Positions 1 to 5,133 of a DNA stretch of 5,133 nt are shown here, piece after piece (positions within the stretch are counted from its first letter, which is position 1; the number at the start of each line of letters is the position of its first letter). This DNA comes from an uncultured Chitinophaga sp. (lineage in GTDB: Bacteria > Bacteroidota > Bacteroidia > Chitinophagales > Chitinophagaceae). The stretch spans positions 1-5,133 of the forward strand of contig NZ_CALNBI010000290.1 in NCBI RefSeq assembly GCF_937874145.1, written 5' to 3'. Made by a program: the position numbers and the translations under genes. The notes under the pieces are model-generated. The model did not search any database and was not told the origin of the DNA. It worked only from the letters and a program-made list of their open reading frames with translations.

Positions 1-250
1 GCTGGAAGTGCTTGTACACCCCGTCGATGGCGCGCTTGTTCTGACGCGCGTCCGCGGCGTTTTTCACTGCCGTGACTTTGTAACTTTTCATCGCCTTCGC
101 ATCGTCGAGGAAAATGATCACGCTGTTGAGCCCGCGGGCTTTATCGGCGGCCCGGAGGTCTTCCAGGTCCTTAAGAATAGACGGGAGTTTGGCGCCGTAC
201 TTTCCTTCCAGCGCTTTCCGGTTGGATACGATGATTTTATCCTTTTTCAT
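1..250 (-). CDS. Hypothetical protein, N-terminal part (runs off left edge)
   Basis: An open frame starts at ATG 250-248 on the minus strand and continues without a stop to the window edge, giving 83 residues beginning MKKDKIIVSNRKALEGKYG. The piece is hydrophilic and rich in Lys, Asp and Ala, with no signal peptide or membrane segment, so the visible part looks cytoplasmic. A short hydrophobic strand followed by acidic residues (VIIFLDD, about residues 47-53) suggests the first strand of an alpha/beta fold. The wording 'RAADKARGL' and 'ADARQNKRAIDGVY' reminds me of the N-terminus of uncharacterised bacterial proteins of roughly this style, but I cannot name a family and assign no function. 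The start is chosen because the frame enters AT-rich spacer just upstream. No Shine-Dalgarno sequence is visible, as is usual in Bacteroidota. It is divergent from the DUF6807 gene. Confidence 0.75.
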   Translation of the reverse strand, partial: MKKDKIIVSNRKALEGKYGAKLPSILKDLEDLRAADKARGLNSVIIFLDDAKAMKSYKVTAVKNAADARQNKRAIDGVYKHFQ

Positions 251-302
251 GGGAGGATGGGGTTTGGGGTTCAATACCACTAAATTACACTAATTCCAGT
301 TA

Positions 303-333
303 TTGCGATTATCAACCGGAATGTGTAATTTTA
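303..333 (+). promoter_or_regulatory. Possible Bacteroidota-type promoter for the DUF6807 gene
   Basis: TTG at 303-305 is followed after 20 bases by TAATTTTA at 326-333. The known Bacteroidota pattern is a -33 TTG and a -7 TAnnTTTG about 19-21 bases apart, so this fits with one mismatch (final A for G). Transcription would begin near 340, leaving a leader of only about 15 bases before the ATG at 356. The spacer is very AT-rich, so chance matches are likely. A weaker box for the opposite gene, TAATTTAG on the minus strand (287-280), has its nearest TTG 25 bases away, which is too far for a good match. Confidence 0.3.
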
Positions 334-355
334 TATTATAAAAATAATTTATAAT

Positions 356-1447
356 ATGGCTAAACCGTATTATGTCCTATGTTGCCTTGCCCTTTTGGGG
401 GGCCATTCCACGTTTGCGCAGGTGATTGCAAAGGTTACCGTGAAAGCGGGGCCGGTGGACAGGCACCACTCCATCGTTCGCACACCTTTTAATGCAGAAC
501 AGGGTTACGCGTATAAATTGACAGGCCAGGAAAATGGCCGGAAGGTGAAGTACGCCACGCAGGTGGAAGATGGCATGTTGATCTGGCGGCTGGAAGATTT
601 GCCCGCAGGAACAGAGCGGCAATTCGACCTCGTGCGGGAAAAGTCACCTGCGGGCCGGCAGCACGCGGCTGCCCCGGAAGGAGTAAGTTATGAGGAGAAA
701 GACGGCGGATACACCATCATCCATGGCAAGGCCAACGCCCTGCATTACCGCGCCGAAACCATGGACCCACCGGCAGGAGTGGATACCGCGTACCGCCGCG
801 GTGGCTTCATTCACCCCGTGTGGACGCCCTCGGGCAAAGTGCTCACCCAGATCCATCCCAAAGACCACTACCACCACCTCGGCATTTGGAGCCCCTGGAC
901 CGACACGGAGTTCGAAGGCAAAACGGTCGATTTCTGGAACCTGGCCAAACGCTCCGGCACCGTGCTCCCTGTAGCATCCGCCCGCAACCGCCGCACCAGC
1001 GGACAGGTTTTCGGCGGATTCCGGCAGGTGCAGGACTATGTGGTCCTCGGAAACCCCGATCGCACCGCCATGACCGAAGAACTGGAAGTGATCGTATACG
1101 GCAGGCCTGATGAAAACATCACCTGGGATTACAATTCTACCCTCCAATGCGCATCCGCAGCACCCATCACCCTCAACGAATACCGCTATGGCGGCGGGTT
1201 TGCGATCCGCGGCGCCGTAGAATGGAATAACGCCAACAGCAAAGTCATCACCTCCGAAGGGAAGACCCGCAAAGATGCCGATGGCTCCCTGGCGCGGTGG
1301 TTCATCATCCAGGGCGAATTGAAAGACGGCAAAGGCGGGCTCCTCGTGCTTTCCGATCCCAACAACTTCAATGCCCCGCAACCGCTCCGCGTTTGTCCGG
1401 GTACGAGTGGCCAGGGAAATGCCGCAGCCGGTGCGCGTGTGGCCTGA
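356..1447 (+). CDS. DUF6807 (PmoA-family) secreted protein, frame broken near the C-terminus
   Basis: The product is 363 residues. Residues 1-21 form a Sec signal peptide: a short basic start, a hydrophobic stretch (VLCCLALLGG) and an Ala-x-Ala-like site ending in TFA before Gln22, so the protein is exported to the periplasm. Residues 150-200 carry the family's most recognisable block: IHPVWTPSGK at 152-161, the His cluster H167, H171, H173 and H174, then GIWSPW and DFWN. The Pfam name 'PmoA' is misleading: these are not methane monooxygenase subunits. Family members often sit near glycan-degradation genes, and their role is not established. In this frame the family sequence holds to about Val346 (NNFNAPQPLRV), then becomes an unrelated tail (CPGTSGQGN...) ending at TGA 1445-1447. 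The true C-terminus is encoded in another frame at 1416-1649. Removing the 46 extra bases (1373-1418) gives one continuous frame of 415 codons plus stop. The gene is therefore a truncated protein, a pseudogene, or a sequence error. ATG 356 is the only start that preserves the whole signal peptide. Confidence 0.85.
   Translation: MAKPYYVLCCLALLGGHSTFAQVIAKVTVKAGPVDRHHSIVRTPFNAEQGYAYKLTGQENGRKVKYATQVEDGMLIWRLEDLPAGTERQFDLVREKSPAGRQHAAAPEGVSYEEKDGGYTIIHGKANALHYRAETMDPPAGVDTAYRRGGFIHPVWTPSGKVLTQIHPKDHYHHLGIWSPWTDTEFEGKTVDFWNLAKRSGTVLPVASARNRRTSGQVFGGFRQVQDYVVLGNPDRTAMTEELEVIVYGRPDENITWDYNSTLQCASAAPITLNEYRYGGGFAIRGAVEWNNANSKVITSEGKTRKDADGSLARWFIIQGELKDGKGGLLVLSDPNNFNAPQPLRVCPGTSGQGNAAAGARVA
1373..1418 (+). 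other. 46-base extra segment breaking the DUF6807 frame, with a motif duplication
   Basis: The codons for P-Q-P-L-R-V-C at 1376-1396 and for P-Q-P-V-R-V-W at 1422-1442 are two versions of the same family motif, offset by exactly 46 bases, which is 1 modulo 3. The copies are similar but not identical: caa/cag, ctc/gtg, gtt/gtg and tgt/tgg differ, while both ccg codons and cgc match. The downstream copy, with Trp and then PEKDQ, reads like the genuine family sequence. The upstream copy ends at Cys and turns into the inverted-repeat arm. The exact boundaries are ambiguous because of the duplication; 1373-1418 is one choice that restores the frame. Confidence 0.7.
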
Positions 1448-1526
1448 AAAGGACCAGCACGGGCAGGTGTTCGCGAACTTCAGTCCCACGAAAAACAAAC
1501 CCTGGCCACTCGTACCCGGACAAACG
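1390..1526. repeat. Perfect 27-bp inverted repeat, 83-base spacer
   Basis: Bases 1390-1416 are the exact reverse complement of 1500-1526 (core of the left arm: gtccgggtacgagtggcc). The right arm lies in frame in the C-terminal coding part and encodes P-W-P-L-V-P-G-Q-T, which fits the family, so it is probably the original. The left arm lies inside the 46-base extra segment, encodes nothing family-like in either relevant frame, and is probably the inverted copy. In RNA the arms could form a 27-bp stem with the premature TGA (1445-1447) in the loop. No T-tract follows, so it is not a normal terminator. Confidence 0.9.
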
Positions 1527-1649
1527 TACGCGCAGCGCTACCGCATTGTGGCATTCGACGGGGAAATGACGCCCGGGAAGGCGGAGAACCTCTGGAAAGA
1601 CTATGCCACCCCGGCGGAAGTCAGTATTGAACCGGTACGCAGGAAATAA
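1416..1649 (+). pseudogene. Out-of-frame C-terminal remnant of the DUF6807 protein
   Basis: This frame reads E-M-PQPVRVWPEKDQ, then GQVFANFSPTKNKPW, LVPGQTYAQRYRIVAFDGEM, and a closing segment ENLWKDYATPAEVSIEP before TAA 1647-1649. This is the expected DUF6807 C-terminus: an RxWP motif, NFSPT-K--W, PG--Y--RYR---FDG-, then a final helix with W and a P-rich strand. It continues directly from the family sequence that breaks off at about 1390 in the preceding frame. The same frame is open from ATG 1371, and ATG 1419 also exists, but neither has a visible promoter or ribosome site, so independent expression is unlikely. The stop lies 5 bases from the stop of the convergent dehydrogenase gene, and no hairpin terminator is visible between them. 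Confidence 0.8.
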
Positions 1650-1654
1650 AGCAA

Positions 1655-3010
1655 TTACTGGATGTAAACAGTTTTGATATTGAGGAACTCATGTACACCC
1701 TCGATGGATAGCTCGCGCCCGTAACCCGACTGCTTGATGCCGCCGAAAGGCAGGCGCGCGTCGGACCGGACCATGGCGTTGACGAACACGTTGCCGCTTT
1801 CGATCAAAGGCGCCAGCCGCGCGGCTTTTTCGAGGTCTTTGGTCCAGATGGAGGAGCCGAGCCCGAAGGGCGTATTGTTCGCCAGCCGGATGGCGTCCTG
1901 CTCGTCGTTGGCGGTGATGACCACGGCCAGCGGGCCGAAAGTTTCCTCATCGAAGGCGGTCATACCGGGTTTTACGCCAGACAGCAAGGTAGCGGTGAAG
2001 TTCGCTTTGTCCTGTTCCCCGCCTGCCAGCAACTCGGCGCCCTGCCAGAGGGTGCTTTGCAATTGTCCGTTCAGTTCATTGGCGAGATCGGGGCGGGCCA
2101 TGGGGCCGAGGTCGGTATCAGGGAGGAAGGGATCGCCCTGTTTCATGGAGGAAATAATGCTCTGCACCTGCTGCGTGAAATCTTCCGCAATGCTTTTCTC
2201 CACGATCCAGCGTTTGGCCGCGATGCAGGATTGCCCTGCGTTCTGCATCCGGGCTTTGACGGCCGTGGCGGCCGCCGTTTTGATATCCGCGTCTTTAAGG
2301 ACGATGAAGGGATCGCTGCCGCCCAGTTCCAACACGGTTTTCTTCAGGTGTTTCCCGGACAGTGCCGCTACGCTCATCCCGGCGGGAGTGCTGCCGGTCA
2401 GCGTAACGCCCTGCACGCGGGCGTCGGCGATAATGGGCTCGATGTCTTTCGACGATACCAGCAAAGCCTGGAAAGACCCTTCCGGGAAGCCCGCTTCCAG
2501 GAATATTTTTTCGATGGCCAGTCCGCAGCCGCTGGTGTTGCTGGCGTGTTTGAGGACGGCGGCATTGCCGGCCAGGAGGTTGGGGATCGCGAAGCGGAAC
2601 ACCTGCCAGAACGGGAAGTTCCAGGGCATGATGGCGAGTATGATGCCTTTCGGTTCGAATGCGGCGTAGCTTTTGCGCGCATCGGATTCGATGATCCGCG
2701 GCTGGAGGAGGCTTTCGATGTTGTTGGCGTAATATTCGGCGGTGGAAGCGCACTTCAGTACCTCCGCCTTCGCTTCTTTCAGCGTTTTGCCCATCTCGCG
2801 GGTGATCAGTTCAGCGTGCCGGTCCACCTGAGACTTCAGCAGTTCCGCCACCTGCTTCATCCATTCCGACCGCTGGCCGACGCCAGCCTGCCGGAGGGCG
2901 TGGAATGCGCGGTGGCCCGCCTTCAGCTTGTCCTGCAGCTGTTCGGGCGTGTGCGCCGGATAGCTGGCGATGGTTTCTCCGTTGTAGGGGTATATGCTCT
3001 CGAAACTCAT
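1655..3010 (-). CDS. sad: NAD(P)-dependent succinate-semialdehyde dehydrogenase (Sad/YneI type)
   Basis: This is a complete aldehyde dehydrogenase of 451 residues, close to the 450-460 usual for this subgroup. It oxidises succinate semialdehyde to succinate, the last step of 4-aminobutyrate breakdown into the TCA cycle, in the cytoplasm. Visible family residues are catalytic Asn131 in AIMPWNFPFWQ, cofactor Lys154 in VLKHASN, TGS at 205-207, general base Glu228 in LELGGSDPFIV, nucleophile Cys262 in NAGQSCIAAKR, and cofactor-binding Glu356 in EETFGP. The strings LKHA-N, ELGGSDPFIVL-DAD and LGPMAR-DL closely match my memory of Escherichia coli Sad (YneI), rather than the longer GabD group. The substrate is inferred from that likeness, and a related short aldehyde is possible. 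The start at ATG 3010 keeps the usual short N-terminus (YPYNGETIASYPAH), and no other Met occurs in frame until about residue 51. The gene is divergent from the MFS gene. Confidence 0.9.
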   Translation of the reverse strand: MSFESIYPYNGETIASYPAHTPEQLQDKLKAGHRAFHALRQAGVGQRSEWMKQVAELLKSQVDRHAELITREMGKTLKEAKAEVLKCASTAEYYANNIESLLQPRIIESDARKSYAAFEPKGIILAIMPWNFPFWQVFRFAIPNLLAGNAAVLKHASNTSGCGLAIEKIFLEAGFPEGSFQALLVSSKDIEPIIADARVQGVTLTGSTPAGMSVAALSGKHLKKTVLELGGSDPFIVLKDADIKTAAATAVKARMQNAGQSCIAAKRWIVEKSIAEDFTQQVQSIISSMKQGDPFLPDTDLGPMARPDLANELNGQLQSTLWQGAELLAGGEQDKANFTATLLSGVKPGMTAFDEETFGPLAVVITANDEQDAIRLANNTPFGLGSSIWTKDLEKAARLAPLIESGNVFVNAMVRSDARLPFGGIKQSGYGRELSIEGVHEFLNIKTVYIQ

Positions 3011-3014
3011 ACTT

Positions 3015-3022
3015 TAAAGGTA
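3015..3022 (-). promoter_or_regulatory. Possible -7 box of the dehydrogenase gene
   Basis: On the minus strand 3022-3015 reads TACCTTTA, one mismatch from the Bacteroidota -7 consensus TAnnTTTG. It ends only 4 bases before ATG 3010, so a transcript from it would be leaderless or nearly so. No TTG is visible at the expected upstream distance. Weak support. Confidence 0.25.
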
Positions 3023-3059
3023 AGGATTTTACCGTCGCGGCCACTTTCGGCGAATGCCG

Positions 3060-3067
3060 TACCTTTG
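3060..3067 (+). promoter_or_regulatory. Bacteroidota -7 promoter box (TACCTTTG) of the MFS gene
   Basis: TACCTTTG matches the Bacteroidota -7 consensus TAnnTTTG perfectly and is followed by CAG. It sits 19 bases before ATG 3087, placing the transcription start near 3074 and giving a leader of about a dozen bases. No clear -33 TTG occurs at the normal distance. The box lies downstream of the alternative ATG at 3054, and so argues that translation starts at 3087. Confidence 0.5.
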
Positions 3068-3086
3068 CAGCCTGAACGTACGGAAC

Positions 3087-4247
3087 ATGTCTCTGAGCAA
3101 ATGGAATATTGCGGTCATGGCTATCTGCACCGGCCTGATCGTTGCGAACATTTATTATGCACAACCCCTGCTGGTACTTATCGCCCGGGAATTTAACGTA
3201 ACCGAATCCAACGCGGGGCAGGTGACTTTCTTCACACAGATCGGATATGCGCTGGGATTGCTTTTCTGCGTACCCCTGGGCGACAAGCTTGAGCGGCGCA
3301 GCCAGATCCTCGTCATGACGGGCTGCGCGGTAGCGGCCCTTGCGGCGGCGGCGCTTTCTTTCAACATTACGATGCTGAAGATTACGGGTTTCATTATCGG
3401 TTTCACGTCGATCGTGCCGCAGCTGATCCTGCCCATGGCGGCGTCGCTGGCGGAGCCTTCGAAGCGGGGCAAGGTGATCGGGGTGATCATGAGCGGGCTG
3501 CTCATCGGCATCCTGTTGTCGCGCACGATCAGCGGTTTTGTGGGCCAGCACCTGGGCTGGAGGGCGATGTTCTGGATCGCGGCGGCCATGTCTTTCGCCA
3601 TGATGGCGGTGATGATGCTTTCGTTTCCGGTAAGCCGACCGGCGTTTTCCGGGACTTACGGTGCGCTGATGAAGTCGGTATTGCAGCTGTTGAAAGAACA
3701 GCCTTTGCTGCGGGAGGCATCGGTTATCAACGCCTGCTGTTTCGCGGTTTTCGGCCTGTTCTGGACGACTTCCGTATTCTTATTGAGTAACCCGCCATAC
3801 AATTACGGAAGCGATGTGATAGGCCTCCTCGGGCTGGCGGCCGCCACCGGTGCGCTCGGCGCCCCGCTCATCGGGCGGATCGCGGACAAGAAGAATCCGC
3901 GCATCGCCATCGGCTACGGCATTTCGCTCGTTTTCGCCTCTTACCTGATATGCTGGGTTTTCAGCTATTCCATAATAGGTATTGTTGCGGGGATCGTACT
4001 GCTCGACCTGGGGCTCCAGGGCGTGCACGTCTCCAATCAAACCCGTATCTACGCCCTGCTGCCGGAAGCCCGTAACCGGATGAACACCGTATTCATGACG
4101 GCCTCCTTCCTCGGCACCTCCCTCGGTTCCGGCATCGGCCTCTGGGTGTGGGGCATCGGCAAATGGACCGGCGTCTGCATCGCGGGGCTCGCCATCACCG
4201 GGATCGGTATCGCGGTGTATGCGCTGACCTACAAAAGGGAAGGATAA
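3087..4247 (+). CDS. MFS transporter, 12 transmembrane helices
   Basis: This is a major facilitator superfamily carrier of 386 residues in the inner membrane, a normal full length for a 12-helix member. Helix 1 (about residues 8-30) contains NIYYAQPLL, a signature of one MFS subgroup of poorly characterised bacterial carriers. The helix 2-3 loop has the motif A sequence PLGDKLERRSQI (63-74). A motif-B/C-like stretch SRTISGFVGQHLGWRAMFW covers 145-163. A central hydrophilic loop (about 182-210) separates the halves, and the second-half motif A appears as GRIADKKNPR (263-272). Substrate and direction are not evident; efflux of small molecules is a common guess for the subgroup but is unproven. 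The frame is also open from ATG 3054 (11 more residues), but a perfect -7 promoter box lies between the two ATGs, and MSLSKWN gives the usual short cytoplasmic N-terminus. It is divergent from the dehydrogenase gene, convergent with pyk, and ends before a strong terminator. Confidence 0.9.
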   Translation: MSLSKWNIAVMAICTGLIVANIYYAQPLLVLIAREFNVTESNAGQVTFFTQIGYALGLLFCVPLGDKLERRSQILVMTGCAVAALAAAALSFNITMLKITGFIIGFTSIVPQLILPMAASLAEPSKRGKVIGVIMSGLLIGILLSRTISGFVGQHLGWRAMFWIAAAMSFAMMAVMMLSFPVSRPAFSGTYGALMKSVLQLLKEQPLLREASVINACCFAVFGLFWTTSVFLLSNPPYNYGSDVIGLLGLAAATGALGAPLIGRIADKKNPRIAIGYGISLVFASYLICWVFSYSIIGIVAGIVLLDLGLQGVHVSNQTRIYALLPEARNRMNTVFMTASFLGTSLGSGIGLWVWGIGKWTGVCIAGLAITGIGIAVYALTYKREG

Positions 4248-4317
4248 CCCTCGCTAAAACAAGGAAGATTGCCGCTCTATCGGTCCTCTAACCGTCGTGT
4301 AGCCCGATTGTGGGCAT

Positions 4318-4355
4318 AAAAAATCCCGTTCCAGGCCGGAACGGGATTTTCTTTT
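4318..4355. terminator. Bidirectional intrinsic terminator between the MFS gene and pyk
   Basis: Bases 4320-4332 and 4338-4350 form a perfect 13-bp stem around a 5-base loop (AGGCC), with core cccgttcc/ggaacggg. On the plus strand the stem ends in TTTT followed by CTTTT. On the minus strand it ends in six T's. It thus serves both convergent genes: it lies about 70 bases after the MFS stop and about 20 bases after the pyk stop. The rest of the spacer (4248-4317) holds only a small GCCC/GGGC hairpin at 4302-4315. Confidence 0.9.
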
Positions 4356-4370
4356 ATGAAGTGCCCTCGA

Positions 4371-5133
4371 TTATTCGGGAACTCGTGTGATCTTCAGGAT
4401 GTTGGTGGGCAGGTGCTCTTTTACGGGCGTGCTGCCGGTGTTCACCACCACGTCGTTCGCTTTTACGAAACCACGCTCTTTCAGGATGTTGATCTGGTCG
4501 GAGATGATATCGTCCAGGCTTTCCTCTTCGCCGTAGTAGAACGCGCGAACGCCCCAGCTGAGGCTCAGCTGGTTTACCAGCGAACGCTCCTTGGTGAAGA
4601 TGAACAGCGGGGATTTCGGACGGTAGCTGGAGAGCATGAAACCGGTGTAGCCGGACTGCGTCATACCGATCAGCGCGTCTGCCTCCAGGTCTTCCGCGAT
4701 TTTGCAGGCGTTGTAGCACAGCGCGTCGCTGAGGAAGGTGGGGGAGTGGCGGTGGGGGATCAGGTTGCGGTTGTAAATGATGCTTTCCTTCTCTACTTCA
4801 CCGATGATCTTGCGCATGGTCTGGATAACCAGCGTGGGATAGTTGCCGGTAGCGGTTTCGCCGGACAGCATCACGGCGTCTGCGCCTTCCAGCACGGCAT
4901 TGGCCACGTCGGTGATCTCGGAGCGGTTCGGGCGGGTGCGGTCGATCATGGATTCCATCATCTGCGTAGCCACGATCACCGGTTTCGCGCGGTGGATGCA
5001 CTTGCGGATAATGTCTTTCTGGATCATGGGCACCATCTCAACGGGCAGTTCCACGCCGAGGTCGCCACGGGCGATCATCACGCCGTCGCTTTCCCAGATG
5101 ATTTCCTTCAGGTTCTGGATCGCTTCCGGTTTC
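4371..5133 (-). CDS. pyk: Pyruvate kinase, C-terminal part (runs off right edge)
   Basis: Pyruvate kinase transfers phosphate from phosphoenolpyruvate to ADP in the last step of glycolysis, in the cytoplasm. The 253 residues present (about half of the usual 470-480) begin KPEAIQNLKEII and enter the catalytic barrel at SDGVMIARGDLGVE (15-28 of the fragment), whose Asp24 is the metal-binding Asp. Next come IQKDIIRKC, the TQM motif at 56-58, the RPNRSEITDVANAV segment and MLSGETATGNYP. The C-terminal alpha/beta domain follows, with ADALIGMTQSGYT and the Bacteroidota-like ending GSTPVKEHLPTNILKIT, stopping at TAA 4373-4371. There is no extra PEP-utiliser domain after it. An apparent start at 5081 is an internal GTG (Val), not the gene start. 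The N-terminal barrel strands and B domain lie outside the window. The downstream hairpin at 4320-4350 is its terminator. Confidence 0.96.
   Translation of the reverse strand, partial: KPEAIQNLKEIIWESDGVMIARGDLGVELPVEMVPMIQKDIIRKCIHRAKPVIVATQMMESMIDRTRPNRSEITDVANAVLEGADAVMLSGETATGNYPTLVIQTMRKIIGEVEKESIIYNRNLIPHRHSPTFLSDALCYNACKIAEDLEADALIGMTQSGYTGFMLSSYRPKSPLFIFTKERSLVNQLSLSWGVRAFYYGEEESLDDIISDQINILKERGFVKANDVVVNTGSTPVKEHLPTNILKITRVPE

Noticed and set aside
644..1498. Minus-strand open frame (284 codons) opposite the DUF6807 gene
   Set aside because: It is a shadow of the real coding frame, which has a signal peptide and family motifs; the antisense product resembles nothing and has no promoter.
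1390..1526. 27-bp inverted repeat read as a transcription terminator or mobile-element ends
   Set aside because: The spacer is 83 bases of conserved coding sequence, no T-tract follows, and there is no transposase or target-site duplication.
1734..2669. Second plus-strand open frame (311 codons) inside the dehydrogenase gene
   Set aside because: Antisense to strongly conserved ALDH coding sequence, with low-complexity Ser/Ala-rich content and no start signals.
2057..3196. Long plus-strand open frame (379 codons) opposite the dehydrogenase
   Set aside because: It lies antisense to a full-length gene with all ALDH catalytic motifs, and its translation has no recognisable domain. Long antisense frames are common in GC-rich genes.
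2811..3551. Minus-strand open frame (246 codons) spanning the dehydrogenase start, the spacer and the MFS start
   Set aside because: It overlaps two well-supported genes and their promoter region, and its composition (rich in Arg, His and Gln) is typical of an antisense artefact.
4302..4315. Small GCCC/GGGC hairpin before the main terminator
   Set aside because: Only 4 bp of stem with no T-tract; the adjacent 13-bp stem explains termination.

Overview
The window looks like chromosomal DNA of a Bacteroidota bacterium, most plausibly a GC-rich Chitinophaga-like member (inference). Support comes from a perfect Bacteroidota-type -7 promoter box (TAnnTTTG), no clear Shine-Dalgarno sequences before the starts I checked, AT-rich spacers between GC-rich genes, a signal peptide ending in 'FAQ', and protein styles typical of the phylum.

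Layout, left to right. (1) Positions 1-250, minus strand: the N-terminal 83 residues of an unrecognised protein that runs off the left edge. (2) A short AT-rich divergent spacer with a possible promoter. (3) Positions 356-1649, plus strand: a secreted DUF6807 ('PmoA family') protein whose reading frame is broken near its C-terminus by about 46 extra bases. (4) Positions 1655-3010, minus strand: a complete succinate-semialdehyde dehydrogenase of the Sad/YneI type, convergent with the DUF6807 gene and only 5 bases from it. (5) Positions 3087-4247, plus strand: a complete 12-helix MFS transporter, divergent from the dehydrogenase across a 76-base spacer holding outward-facing -7-like boxes. (6) A strong bidirectional terminator at about 4318-4355. 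(7) Positions 4371-5133, minus strand: the C-terminal 253 residues of pyruvate kinase, running off the right edge.

These are mostly ordinary metabolic genes, each apparently transcribed alone; no two neighbours share a strand, so there is no operon here. The dehydrogenase (4-aminobutyrate/succinate semialdehyde breakdown) and the MFS carrier share a divergent promoter region and could be co-regulated, but nothing in the sequence identifies the carrier's substrate.

The one unusual structure is in the DUF6807 gene. The extra segment contains a degenerate second copy of a family motif (PQPxRV) and one arm of a perfect 27-bp inverted repeat. The other arm is normal coding sequence about 110 bases downstream. 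This is the pattern expected of a replication template switch, or of a chimeric assembly. I see no defence system, CRISPR array, RNA gene, insertion sequence or other new system in the window.
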